The translations under genes were made by a program, and so were the position numbers. From contig NZ_RBWS01000006.1 in the NCBI RefSeq assembly GCF_003627955.1, forward strand, positions 186,001 through 250,000: 64,000 nucleotides of DNA. The letters are read 5' to 3'. Numbering within the stretch: position 1 is the stretch's first letter; each line of letters opens with the position of its first letter. This DNA comes from Sphingobacterium puteale. GTDB lineage: Bacteria > Bacteroidota > Bacteroidia > Sphingobacteriales > Sphingobacteriaceae. Positions 9,054 to 18,711 of this stretch are shown here, in pieces. The notes beneath the pieces were generated by a model, which was given only the letters and a program-made list of their open reading frames with translations, was not told the DNA's origin and did not search any database.

Positions 9054-10643
9054 TTAATTATTAAAAGGATAAGCCTGTGGTTCGTCTTTTAACTTCGGAT
9101 TCTGTATGAGATCATTCTCAGGATAAGGAAAGAAGATGTTGTTTGCTGTCACGACCACAGGCACTGCGGGTGCTGTGGGATCTTCGAAAATAAGATTCCC
9201 GTCTTCATCCTTCGTAATGGAGGCCGTTGACCAGCCCCGTTGCTGATCATTAAAATATTTCAGCATTTTTTCAGGCTTGTAGCAATACCAGCTGACCATA
9301 TCATACCAGTTGGTATACTCCATCGCAAATTCAACGCGTCGTTCTTTGATGATGTCATCCAATGTAATTGAAGGTTTTCTCCCGATTTTGGCCCGATCCC
9401 TTACCTTGTTAAAGTAGCTTAAAGCTTCACCACCGCTGAGTGTAGTATTATTTCCCAGACTAGCTTCAGCATAGGTCAAGTATACATCTGCCAATCGTAA
9501 AATATAGGTGTTGAGTGGCGAACTCATCGACTGTACAAAGCCATCATTATCATCATTTGGTCCGCCGATTACCCCTTTTTTTATGGATGCTCCTGCATTA
9601 GGATAAGAATAACCGCCTTTATCAATGGCGATATAGGGATAGAGGGAGTGCTGGGTAAAATAGGTGGCATTTCTCCGGAGCGTATCGGCACGTTCGTATT
9701 GTCTGAGCATGTCGATCGTTCCGTTCAGCCCGCCGCCCCAAACATTGACACCACCTGTAACATCGGATGAAAATGCCAGATCAGCTAAGAGCGTATTGCA
9801 GACGCCCCAGTCGCCAAGTGGTACCCATTGCATGGCAATAAGCGATTCGGGATTATTATTATGTTTGTATTTGAAGAGATCTTCATATTTAGGATATAGT
9901 TCCAGTCCACTATTTATACAGACATCCTGTGCGTATTCTTTTGCTTTGGCAAGATCGGCTTCATTTCGGGTGCCACCGGTTTTCCAACCCGCGCGGGAGA
10001 GGTATACCTTGGCGAGCATACCTTTGGCGCCCCAGCTTGTTGCCCGGCCTTTATCAGCTTTATCCGGAAGGTTTTGAGCGGCAAAACTGAGATCATCGAT
10101 GATAAACCGAAAAATATCTTCTTCCCGATGCCTTGGCTGCATAGGGTCTTTGATCACGGCATCATTGTTTTCGATCAATATAACAGGCCCCCAAGTACGC
10201 AAAAGATAAAAATATGCTATACCGCGCATAAGTCGTGCTTCTGCGATAGCTACGTTCTTTTGTATCTCAGTGACATTGATCGCCTTGTTTTTAACCGCGA
10301 CGATGATGGCATTCGACATCGTTACGACACCATAGAATGACTTCCAGGAATCCGAAAGCCCATCGTCAAGTGATGTCACCGTGAATAGGGTATAAGAGGG
10401 GTTCATATAAGGATTATAGCCATCATTTGCCCTTAAGCTTCCAATGGCAACAGCAGGTCGCTTATTATAGTCAAACCATGCTCTGTTGTAGAGTGGAGCT
10501 GTGGCTGCTTTTAATGCCTCGGGGGATGTATAGAAGGTTGCGTCCACATATGCACCTTCAGGCTCCCGTTCAAGGAAGCTTTTGTTGCAGGAATGTAGAA
10601 CAACGGTAGCCATCAATGAGGCTATCAAGAATAGCTTTTTCAT
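9054..10643 (-). CDS. SusD-like outer-membrane glycan-binding lipoprotein
   Basis: The 529-residue protein begins with a lipoprotein signal (VVLHSCNKSFLE, Cys19). The TPR-rich SusD fold shows in EARLMRGIAYFYLLRTWGPV (residues about 130-150) and ILRLADVYLTYAEA with the following FNKVRDRA. The C-terminal RagB/SusD segment is KERRVEFAMEYTNWYDMVSW, and it ends ILIPYPENDL-like (FFPYPENDLIQNP). SusD proteins form the lid of the SusC transporter and capture oligosaccharides at the cell surface. It lies 16 bp after susC and overlaps no other gene, consistent with one transcript for both. Confidence 0.95.
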   Translation of the reverse strand: MKKLFLIASLMATVVLHSCNKSFLEREPEGAYVDATFYTSPEALKAATAPLYNRAWFDYNKRPAVAIGSLRANDGYNPYMNPSYTLFTVTSLDDGLSDSWKSFYGVVTMSNAIIVAVKNKAINVTEIQKNVAIAEARLMRGIAYFYLLRTWGPVILIENNDAVIKDPMQPRHREEDIFRFIIDDLSFAAQNLPDKADKGRATSWGAKGMLAKVYLSRAGWKTGGTRNEADLAKAKEYAQDVCINSGLELYPKYEDLFKYKHNNNPESLIAMQWVPLGDWGVCNTLLADLAFSSDVTGGVNVWGGGLNGTIDMLRQYERADTLRRNATYFTQHSLYPYIAIDKGGYSYPNAGASIKKGVIGGPNDDNDGFVQSMSSPLNTYILRLADVYLTYAEASLGNNTTLSGGEALSYFNKVRDRAKIGRKPSITLDDIIKERRVEFAMEYTNWYDMVSWYCYKPEKMLKYFNDQQRGWSTASITKDEDGNLIFEDPTAPAVPVVVTANNIFFPYPENDLIQNPKLKDEPQAYPFNN

Positions 10644-10659
10644 AATTCAGTAGTTAATA

Positions 10660-13600
10660 TTAAAACATGAAGTTTAAACCGAAGGTATAGATACGCTGTG
10701 AGGGATATCTCGCATAATCTATTCCTTTCAATAAAACATTTTGGTTGTAGGATCCTATTTCCGGGTCATAGCCCGAATACTTTGTCCAGGTGAAAAGATT
10801 TTGAATATTGACGTATAACCTGAGATTTTCAATTTGATATTTTTTCAAAAGCTTTTGTGGGAAGGTATACCCCAGTGAAATATTTTTCAAGCGCAAATAG
10901 GAGCCATCTTCGATAAATCTATTGCTCATGCGGCTATTGTCATTCGCATCACTGACGGTAATACGCTGAATGCTCGCGTTAGGGTTAGAAACCCGTACAT
11001 TGGCAATATCCTGGTCGGAACCGCTAGGATCAATCGTTTCGATCTGGGCAATTCCCGTCGTTTCTTTGAGCATACCCGAATTGTTCATTGGGTTCGTAAA
11101 ATCCTTGCGCAATTGATTATATATCTTGTTTCCATAGACGGCATTCAGAAAGATATTCAGGTCAAATCCTTTGTAGGCTAGATAATTGTTCAGTCCGAGG
11201 ATAAACTTAGGGTCCGGATTGCCTATAAAATCGCGGTCTTGCTCATCGATTTTACCGTCTTTGTTTTTATCTTCGAAGATAAAATCGCCAACCCAAATCT
11301 CGTTGATACCTATATTTTTGTCTTTGGGAAGAGCCACAGGTATTTTTTTGCCATCTTGATCTAACACGGGGTTATTGTGACTATCCTTGCGGTAAAAATC
11401 ACTTTCGTTCTGGAACATGCCAACCACATTATAACCATAGAATTGGCCAACAGGATTTCCAACCTTGGTCATTGTAAAGGTTTCGGCTCCTATTTTTCCT
11501 TGAATCGCAGCAGCCTCGGTATATAGGTGCGTTACACGGTTTCTGTTCATGGAAAATGTCAATCCCGACTTCCAGAATAATCCATTTTTATTGATATTTA
11601 CGGTGTTTAAGCTAAGTTCAACCCCTTTATTGCTCATCGAACCAGCATTAACCCAGGGGGCCGAAATAAGGCCGCTGATATAGTCTGGCAATACAGCCTG
11701 CATCAATAGATTGTCGATTTTCTTTAAATAAACCTCGGTCGTCAGTTCAATCCTGTTTTTAAATAGACTGAGATCCACACCGACATTATAGGCGTTGGTT
11801 TTTTCCCATTTCAGGTCAGGATTGGGAAAATTGGCAGGATAGAAACCTGTGCCCCATATGGATGCAGCTGACGCCATTGTCACGCCGTAGGCATATGAGC
11901 TTGCCGCCTGATTACCGACAAGCCCCCAGCCTAGCCTTAGTTTTAGATTCTCGATTGTGGAATTTTCCTTTAAGAAAGATTCATTTTTAATCTTCCAAGC
12001 TGCTGCAAGAGAGGGAAATGTTCCCCAGCGGTTGTTGACGCCAAATTTGTCCGACCCGTCTCTGCGAAAAGTAGCAGTCAAGAGATACCTATCGTCAAAT
12101 CCATAATTGAAACGTCCGAAATAAGATTCAATGGCGCCCGAACTTCTTGAGCTGCTATTTTTGGCTGTCTTTGAATCACCGGCATCCAGTTCATGGACAG
12201 AATTTAAAAAATAATTAGTTCGGCTTCCAGACAATGACTCCCATCTGTTTTCCTGTGCCTCATGCCCGACCATAATTGTGAGATTGTGTTTTTCGGAAAA
12301 ATATTTATTATAGGTCAGATAAGTCTTAAAGTTTGTAAAAGAGCCATTACTTGCAAATCTTGCCCCCGCAGATTGTTGCTTGAAATTGCCATAATCATAC
12401 GATGGCGTGAATTGGTAGGAATTGGAATAATTATAGTTTCCATTACCTTCGATCCGGAGTACAAGATCTTTGATGGGAGAGATATCTGTATAGGCGTTGA
12501 CACTGATTTGTGAGCCTTTCGCATAATTTTCCCGAGTAAGCGCTTCTTCCAATGGGTTAGCGAAATAGGTACCATACATATTTTCCTGTTGTGTTCCCCA
12601 GGTTCCATCTGGATTTTTTGCTGGAACTTCCGGCAATTGTCGAATGGCGAGTGAAATGATTCCTCCATTGTCAATGGTGTTTCTGTTTTTTGTTTTCGCC
12701 GTATAGGCATTGATTCCAGCTGTTAGCCATTTGTTGATTTTCGAATCGAAGTTCATCCGCAAGGAGTAGCGTTCAAAACTTGATCCTTGTGCGATACCTT
12801 GTTGGTCAAGGTATCCGCCAGCGATCGCAAATTTATTTTGTTCGGTTCCACCGGAAATGTTCAATTGATGGTTGTGCATCAATGAGGTTCGAAATATTTC
12901 CTTTTGCCAATTCGTTCCTTCACCTAACAAGGATGGATCTTTAAATTCGTCTCGATCACCAAAGCCAATGACTTTGCTGCGCAGATTTTGATACACCGCA
13001 TATTCGCGCAGGTTGAGGACGTCCAGTATATTGGGCAGCTGTTGAAGGCCCACATATCCTTCATAGCTCAATTTGGTTTTTCCGGCTAATCCGCGTTTCG
13101 TTGTAATCAGCACAACACCATTTGCTGCTCGGGTTCCATAGATGGCGGCAGCTGAAGCGTCTTTCAATATTTCCATGGATTCTATATCTGATGGATTAAT
13201 TGACGAGAGTGCACTGGAATTGTCTCTGGTATTGCCATCTATGGGAATTCCATCGATAACATATAAGGGCTCATTACCACTGAACGAATTTGTACCACGG
13301 ATGCTGACCGATATTCCGCCCCCCGGTGCTCCAGAGTTCTGGGTCACGGAAACACCTGCGGCACGCCCCTGGAGGGCTTGGTCCAATGATGTACTTACCG
13401 ATTTGCTTATATCGTCTGCCGTTACAGAGACAACAGATCCGGTTAGGTCACTTCGCCTCATTTTTCCATATCCCACGACAACGACTTCACCCATTTCTTG
13501 TATATTTTCCGTTAGCTGAATATTTTGCTGATTGTTCGTTACTTTTATTTCTTGGGTATGGAATCCCAAGTGTTTGAAAATGAGTGTACTTCCTTTTGCT

Positions 13601-13845
13601 GTTGAAATGGCATATCTCCCGTTTTCATCGGAAGAAGTTACCCAATTTGTTCCCTTGACCTTGACTGAAACATTGGTTAATGGAACTCCGGTGGCTTTGT
13701 TCGTAATCAATCCGGAGACATTGATTTTTGTTCCCTGAGCCAGTAAGGTGTTGACAAAAAGGAAAAGTAAGGCCATTGACATGAGATACTCCCAATGTCG
13801 TAATTTGGGCCAAAAAAACTTTTGAGATCCGTTTTTTGATTTCAT
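10660..13845 (-). CDS. SusC-like TonB-dependent outer-membrane transporter
   Basis: The 1061-residue protein has a long N-terminal signal region (to about residue 36, LLAQG). A carboxypeptidase-regulatory-like beta domain follows (about 42-115), then a TonB-box-like motif EVVVVGYG, a plug domain (GRAAGVSVTQNSGAPGG, LYVIDGIPIDG) and a 22-strand barrel ending with a C-terminal aromatic residue (FGLNFMF). It imports oligosaccharides released at the surface, powered by TonB/ExbBD. It is the first gene of the operon and is transcribed divergently from the HTCS regulator, with 301 bp between the two start codons. Confidence 0.96.
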   Translation of the reverse strand: MKSKNGSQKFFWPKLRHWEYLMSMALLFLFVNTLLAQGTKINVSGLITNKATGVPLTNVSVKVKGTNWVTSSDENGRYAISTAKGSTLIFKHLGFHTQEIKVTNNQQNIQLTENIQEMGEVVVVGYGKMRRSDLTGSVVSVTADDISKSVSTSLDQALQGRAAGVSVTQNSGAPGGGISVSIRGTNSFSGNEPLYVIDGIPIDGNTRDNSSALSSINPSDIESMEILKDASAAAIYGTRAANGVVLITTKRGLAGKTKLSYEGYVGLQQLPNILDVLNLREYAVYQNLRSKVIGFGDRDEFKDPSLLGEGTNWQKEIFRTSLMHNHQLNISGGTEQNKFAIAGGYLDQQGIAQGSSFERYSLRMNFDSKINKWLTAGINAYTAKTKNRNTIDNGGIISLAIRQLPEVPAKNPDGTWGTQQENMYGTYFANPLEEALTRENYAKGSQISVNAYTDISPIKDLVLRIEGNGNYNYSNSYQFTPSYDYGNFKQQSAGARFASNGSFTNFKTYLTYNKYFSEKHNLTIMVGHEAQENRWESLSGSRTNYFLNSVHELDAGDSKTAKNSSSRSSGAIESYFGRFNYGFDDRYLLTATFRRDGSDKFGVNNRWGTFPSLAAAWKIKNESFLKENSTIENLKLRLGWGLVGNQAASSYAYGVTMASAASIWGTGFYPANFPNPDLKWEKTNAYNVGVDLSLFKNRIELTTEVYLKKIDNLLMQAVLPDYISGLISAPWVNAGSMSNKGVELSLNTVNINKNGLFWKSGLTFSMNRNRVTHLYTEAAAIQGKIGAETFTMTKVGNPVGQFYGYNVVGMFQNESDFYRKDSHNNPVLDQDGKKIPVALPKDKNIGINEIWVGDFIFEDKNKDGKIDEQDRDFIGNPDPKFILGLNNYLAYKGFDLNIFLNAVYGNKIYNQLRKDFTNPMNNSGMLKETTGIAQIETIDPSGSDQDIANVRVSNPNASIQRITVSDANDNSRMSNRFIEDGSYLRLKNISLGYTFPQKLLKKYQIENLRLYVNIQNLFTWTKYSGYDPEIGSYNQNVLLKGIDYARYPSQRIYTFGLNFMF

Positions 13846-14146
13846 GGTTAATTTAAGTTTATAATTTGTTTGGTTATTATCCCCAGAAAGGGATGATTAA
13901 AATTAGGAATAGAAAATTGTGTTAATAGGGTTCAAATGTTGCAGAAAAGAGGGCAAAATGTTTATAAAACTAGGCATAGTAGCGATTGTTGAGAAGATAT
14001 GGCCGGTAATCCCGATGAATCTTTTTCGGGAGGGTAGGTTTTGTAAGGTGTCCAAATGTTTCAGGTTAGGGTATAAAATGATTACTTATGCTGTAAAGGT
14101 TTGATAAAATCTGTATTTTAACGCTTAGTTCTTGAGACGATAACCA
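13846..14146. promoter_or_regulatory. Divergent susC / HTCS control region
   Basis: This 301-bp gene-free region separates the starts of susC and the HTCS gene. Two near-identical 14-mers are visible: TTCAAATGTTGCAG at 13931-13944 and TCCAAATGTTTCAG at 14051-14064 (12 of 14 match, 120 bp apart). HTCS proteins act through AraC-type domains on direct repeats, so these are candidate operators. No consensus-perfect promoter was identified; a weak TTTG box occurs near 14098. Confidence 0.4.
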
Positions 14147-17100
14147 ATGAAACAACTATTCTTTCTGATTTTACTTTTTTCTGCCATATCCAGCTTTGGG
14201 CAAGCTTATAAATTTGCACAATTAAATACACGTAATGGAATTGTTGGAAATGAGGTGGTTGCTATCTATAAAGATAGTAGGGGTTTTGTATGGTTTGCAA
14301 CCAACACAGGTCTAAATAGATATGACGGTGAGCGAATCAAAGTATTCAATCGGAGCAGCGACGCACTGGCAGATAGCCATTATGATGCAATGAAAAAAAT
14401 TGTTGAAGATGAAAAAGGGAATCTCTGGATGTTGGGCAATAAGTATGTGATGTTTGACTGGCGTAAGGAGGTTTTTGTCAACAATACGGATTCGATTCTT
14501 GAACAGATGGGCCTTCCTTCAAACCCCGTTTCGATTCAGATAGATGAGCTTAAAAATTTTATTGTCGCCTATGCGGATAAAGGGGTATATAAATTTCAAC
14601 CCAAAACGAAGAAACTTGTGGCCTATAAACCGTTGAACGATCCAACAACCATCCTGTCTACTGAGATTGTCGAGATCGCGGTAAAAGGTCCATTCGTGTG
14701 GATACTCCATAAAGATGGGCTACTGGAGCGTTTAAATTGCAGCACTGGAAAAGTCGATTTACGTAAAAATCAGCTGAAGCGTACACCGATAAACTCTTTG
14801 ATTCCAAAACGCATTTTTATCGATTCAGACAATATGGTCTGGATATATCCCGGGTTGAATAATAAGGGGGCAGTTTGCTATAATGAGACAAACGATCAAT
14901 GGAAGCAGCTTGATATCGACAGTAAACCGGCACTTTCCAATTCATTTGTCCGCGGAATCATATCGGATCATCAGGGATTATTATGGATTGCAACCGATCA
15001 TGGGGGAATCAATTTATTTGATAAAAAAAAGAACACAGTCAAGGTCATTCAGCACGAAGAATATAACAGCAGTTCACTTGGTCAGAATTCCATCGTCAGC
15101 TTGTATTGTGACCCCGAGGGAATCGTTTGGGCGGGTACTTATAAAAACGGGGTTTCTTATTATCATCCGAATATGTTCAAGTTTCCAAGTACGGGAATAG
15201 GAAATGGATCCAATCGTGGAAATACTATTTTTGATTGTAGCAGCATCATCAAAGACAAAGATGATAATCTGTGGTTAGGAACCAATGGTAAAGGGCTTAT
15301 CAAGTTAAATGAACAAAGTGGAGAAAGCCACTTTTTTAAGAATAAACGTGGCGACGATAGTAGTCTATCTTCGGATATTGTAACTGCTCTTTTTGAAGAC
15401 CATACAAAAAGAATATGGGTGGGGACTTTTATGGGCGGGTTGAATGTGTATGATGGCCAGAGATTTACGCAGTATAAAGTTGAGGGAAAAAAGAAAAAAG
15501 GTCTTTCTAACCTGAGTGTTTATGGTTTAACGGAAGATTCGGGTCATCATTTATGGATCGCAACGCTAGGAGGAGGGATTGACCGATTAGATCCAAGCCG
15601 CAGTATATTCAGCAATTTTAATAGGGAAAATAGCAAGTTACGTTCTGATTTCATGTTGTCGGCCTTTCAGGGGGGAGATGGCATAATTAGCTTCAGTTCG
15701 GATATCGGCGTGTATAAAATTGGCCCTGATCAGACCATATTACCCTATTTCTCAAATCCTGATTTTCAGGATAAGGCATCAGCCGTACCTGTGTACCAGC
15801 TTATGAAGGATTCAAAAGGACGTATTTGGCTGGCAACAAAAAGGGGAATAAAGATTTTCGATCTTAATCGGGGCGACTGTAGTATGCTGACACTGGCAGA
15901 CGGTTTATCCAGCGATGACGTACGCTCATTGGCCGAGGATCAGGATGGATATATTTGGGCGGGTACAAGCTATGGACTCAACCGCATACAATACATGTCG
16001 GGTGAAGGAGGCAAACATAAAAGCATTGTTTTGGCCTTCGATCTGAGCGACGGGCTGACAGGTATGGTTTTTAATCCCAATGCGGTATACACGGATAAAA
16101 CAGGTAAAATTTATATGGGTACCACGGAAGGCTATGTTGGCTTTTATCCAAGAAAGATTCCTGTCAATAAAAGTGTTCCCCGTGCACGATTCACTGAGTT
16201 TTTATTGTCTAATGAGCTCATAAATCCCGGTGATAAAAGAAATGATCACCTGGTGCTTCCTCGTTCCATTGTCGACATCGATCAGATCGTCCTCAAATAC
16301 AATGAAACAAATTTTACCATTCGTTTTTCGGCATTCAACTTTATACATCCCGAGAAAAATAGATATAGGTATAAATTGGAAGGCATCGATAAAGAATGGA
16401 TAGAAACATCCCGTAGTACCGGATTTGCATCCTATTCCAATCTTAATCCGGGCCATTATGTGCTTAAGGTCTATGCAGGCAACGAAGACAATGTTTGGTC
16501 ACCGACAGCCATAGTGATGCACATTATAGTCAAACCGCCATTTTGGTTTTCCTGGTGGGCGATTGTTTTTTATATCATGGCTTTTATCGGCCTTGTCCGC
16601 TTTTTTATCCGGTATCGTTTAAAGCGAAAACAGGACCAATTGGACCAAGACGTACGTATGTTGGAAGCGGACAAACTGCATGAAATTGACCAGATAAAAT
16701 TGAAGTTTTTTACTAATATCAGCCACGAATTTAAGACACCATTGTCACTGATCATCAGTCCGCTCGAGATGCTGCTGAAAGACTCCACTTATCCCGAACA
16801 GCGAACAGTACTGGGGGTGATGTATAAAAATGCGCAAAAACTGCTGACCATGGTCAATGATATATTGGATTTTAGAAAACTTGATCAGGACAAAGCAAAG
16901 CTAAATATATCGTCGGGTAATATCGTGGAATTTGTAAGAGAAATCTGTACCTCATTTCTCTCTATAGCTGCTGAAAAATCTATCAAACTTACATTCACAG
17001 CCAATTATCACTATGTTGATATGCGATTTGATAAGGATAAAATGTATATGGTGTTGTCAAATCTAATATCGAATGCTTTTAAGTACACGAAGAACAAAGG

Positions 17101-18283
17101 ACATGTGGATGTCCAGATTGATATATCTGAGATGGTTGTCGACAATCAGATTGACAAACAGTTGATAATCCGTATTTGTGATACTGGTATAGGGATTGCA
17201 AAAGAAGATCTGGATCTTATTTTTGACCGTTTCTATCGAATCGAGTCCAACGAAACACATGGTATAGCAGGGACTGGTGTTGGACTTCATATCGTCAGTG
17301 AATTTGTGAAACTGCATTCTGGCACCATCGAAGTTGAAAGCGAACTGGGTAAAGGCACAACCTTTACAGTCCATCTACCGATGCCCAATGAATCTGATAT
17401 CATAAACAAGCAAGATGTAATCTATTCTGGTGCTGAAATAGAACAGTATGATCAGGAGATCGCCGAAAAAGAGAAGGAAACGTTTGTGGACGCAGGCTCT
17501 GGCATTTATACGCTGCTGATTATTGATGATAACGAGGATTTTCGTTTGTTTTTAAAGGATCTGTTTCACGGCGATTACAGGATTCTGTCTGCAAAGGATG
17601 GACAAGAGGGATATAATCTTGCTGTTGAACATATTCCGGATATTGTTCTTTGTGATGTGATGATGCCAAATGTAGACGGATATGAGTTTTGTCGAAAGAT
17701 TAAGCAGGATATAAGGACTTCGCATATCCCCGTTGTGCTTCTCACGGCAAAGTGTTCGGATGAAAATCAATACCAAGGTATGGAAGCCGGTGCTGACGCC
17801 TATATTTCCAAACCTTTTAATATCGATATTCTTCGTGTTACCCTCGCTAACATCGCTAAAATGCAAAAGCAGCTTCAGCAGAAGTTTAAATCGAAAATTG
17901 ATATTTCCACAACGAAGCCGGAGATCGTTTCAATGGATCAGAAGTTTATACAAAAAGCTGTGTCCATTGTGGAGGCCAATATCGCAAGAACAGATTTCTT
18001 GGTTGAAGATCTATGTCAGGAAATGGCGATGAGCAGAGTGAATTTTTATAAAAAGACACTCGCTTTGACGGATAAAACACCATCGGAATTTATTCGTTTT
18101 ATTAGGCTAAAAAGAGCGGCGGAATTGCTCGAAAAAAGTCAGATGTACGTGAATGAGGTTGCGTTTCTTGTCGGATTTAATGAAACCAAATATTTTAGAA
18201 AGTATTTTAAGGAAGAATTTGGAATGACGCCCAACGAGTATAAGAAAGTTATAGCAAATAATATACAGGAGTCGGAAAATTGA
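14147..18283 (+). CDS. Hybrid two-component system sensor-regulator (HTCS) of the glycan locus
   Basis: This 1378-residue one-protein phosphorelay has a signal peptide (to about residue 19). A periplasmic two-propeller sensor of Reg_prop repeats covers about 20-710 (motifs such as IWAGTSYGLNR), followed by a Y_Y_Y domain (about 720-790) and a membrane helix (about 795-820). The cytoplasmic part has HisKA with His860 in NISHEFKTPLSLI, HATPase with DTGIGIAKEDL and GTGVGLHIV, a receiver domain with Asp1170 in VLCDVMMP, and an AraC-type HTH (about 1270-1372). Such regulators sense an oligosaccharide in the periplasm and activate the adjacent susC operon. It is divergent from susC, with its stop 428 bp before the convergent NRPS-like gene. 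Confidence 0.95.
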   Translation: MKQLFFLILLFSAISSFGQAYKFAQLNTRNGIVGNEVVAIYKDSRGFVWFATNTGLNRYDGERIKVFNRSSDALADSHYDAMKKIVEDEKGNLWMLGNKYVMFDWRKEVFVNNTDSILEQMGLPSNPVSIQIDELKNFIVAYADKGVYKFQPKTKKLVAYKPLNDPTTILSTEIVEIAVKGPFVWILHKDGLLERLNCSTGKVDLRKNQLKRTPINSLIPKRIFIDSDNMVWIYPGLNNKGAVCYNETNDQWKQLDIDSKPALSNSFVRGIISDHQGLLWIATDHGGINLFDKKKNTVKVIQHEEYNSSSLGQNSIVSLYCDPEGIVWAGTYKNGVSYYHPNMFKFPSTGIGNGSNRGNTIFDCSSIIKDKDDNLWLGTNGKGLIKLNEQSGESHFFKNKRGDDSSLSSDIVTALFEDHTKRIWVGTFMGGLNVYDGQRFTQYKVEGKKKKGLSNLSVYGLTEDSGHHLWIATLGGGIDRLDPSRSIFSNFNRENSKLRSDFMLSAFQGGDGIISFSSDIGVYKIGPDQTILPYFSNPDFQDKASAVPVYQLMKDSKGRIWLATKRGIKIFDLNRGDCSMLTLADGLSSDDVRSLAEDQDGYIWAGTSYGLNRIQYMSGEGGKHKSIVLAFDLSDGLTGMVFNPNAVYTDKTGKIYMGTTEGYVGFYPRKIPVNKSVPRARFTEFLLSNELINPGDKRNDHLVLPRSIVDIDQIVLKYNETNFTIRFSAFNFIHPEKNRYRYKLEGIDKEWIETSRSTGFASYSNLNPGHYVLKVYAGNEDNVWSPTAIVMHIIVKPPFWFSWWAIVFYIMAFIGLVRFFIRYRLKRKQDQLDQDVRMLEADKLHEIDQIKLKFFTNISHEFKTPLSLIISPLEMLLKDSTYPEQRTVLGVMYKNAQKLLTMVNDILDFRKLDQDKAKLNISSGNIVEFVREICTSFLSIAAEKSIKLTFTANYHYVDMRFDKDKMYMVLSNLISNAFKYTKNKGHVDVQIDISEMVVDNQIDKQLIIRICDTGIGIAKEDLDLIFDRFYRIESNETHGIAGTGVGLHIVSEFVKLHSGTIEVESELGKGTTFTVHLPMPNESDIINKQDVIYSGAEIEQYDQEIAEKEKETFVDAGSGIYTLLIIDDNEDFRLFLKDLFHGDYRILSAKDGQEGYNLAVEHIPDIVLCDVMMPNVDGYEFCRKIKQDIRTSHIPVVLLTAKCSDENQYQGMEAGADAYISKPFNIDILRVTLANIAKMQKQLQQKFKSKIDISTTKPEIVSMDQKFIQKAVSIVEANIARTDFLVEDLCQEMAMSRVNFYKKTLALTDKTPSEFIRFIRLKRAAELLEKSQMYVNEVAFLVGFNETKYFRKYFKEEFGMTPNEYKKVIANNIQESEN

Positions 18284-18340
18284 TTTCATGTTTGAGTTTA
18301 CACTTGCTGAGTTATTTTTAAACAACACCGATAGAACGGG

Positions 18341-18397
18341 TTTCTAATAAACGAAATCCTACAAAACTTGTTGCACCCGAAAAAAATATTCTTAGGA
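18341..18397 (-). pseudogene. Decayed fragment of a thioester-reductase domain
   Basis: On the minus strand this stretch matches the start of the reductase domain of the neighbouring NRPS-like gene (19770-19828). 49 of 57 aligned bases are identical, apart from a 2-base deletion next to an A7 run. The encoded peptide reads PKNIFF, then shifts frame into SGATSFVGFRLLE, against PKNIFLTGTTGFVGSHLLEE in the intact gene. Neither side extends the match. It is a relic, not a gene. The surrounding gap (18284-18711) otherwise holds only the inverted repeat at 18511-18551. Confidence 0.6.
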
Positions 18398-18510
18398 TGC
18401 CGTCGGCTATTAGGACAGGACTTAAAAATAGGCAATGAAAAAAACGTTTTTTTGGTATTTGCTCCTTCCATTTTCAGAGACAAAGTAACTATGAAAATAT
18501 TGATATTGGA

Positions 18511-18551
18511 ATGCGACTGCCGAAAGCTTTCCAATCTTCCGGCAGTCGCAT
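18511..18551. repeat. 12-bp perfect inverted repeat (hairpin) between convergent genes
   Basis: ATGCGACTGCCG (18511-18522) and its exact complement CGGCAGTCGCAT (18540-18551) flank a 17-base loop. The position between two converging genes suggests a transcription-ending hairpin, but neither side carries a T-run, so a protein site or mobile-element remnant is possible. Confidence 0.45.
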
Positions 18552-18711
18552 GTTGTGCTGTCTAATATCAACTATAAATAATATATGCTTTTTAAATATG
18601 AATTCACATTATTTCTTATGAGAATGCTGAAATTTCGTAATTTTCTACATTTCACTTTTTACAATTAGCTTTGATCAATATTTGAAATTCTTTACTAAGA
18701 ATAACCAATCG

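Noticed and set aside
9664..10077. Plus-strand open frame of 137 codons
   Set aside because: Antisense shadow of susD; no start context or domain.
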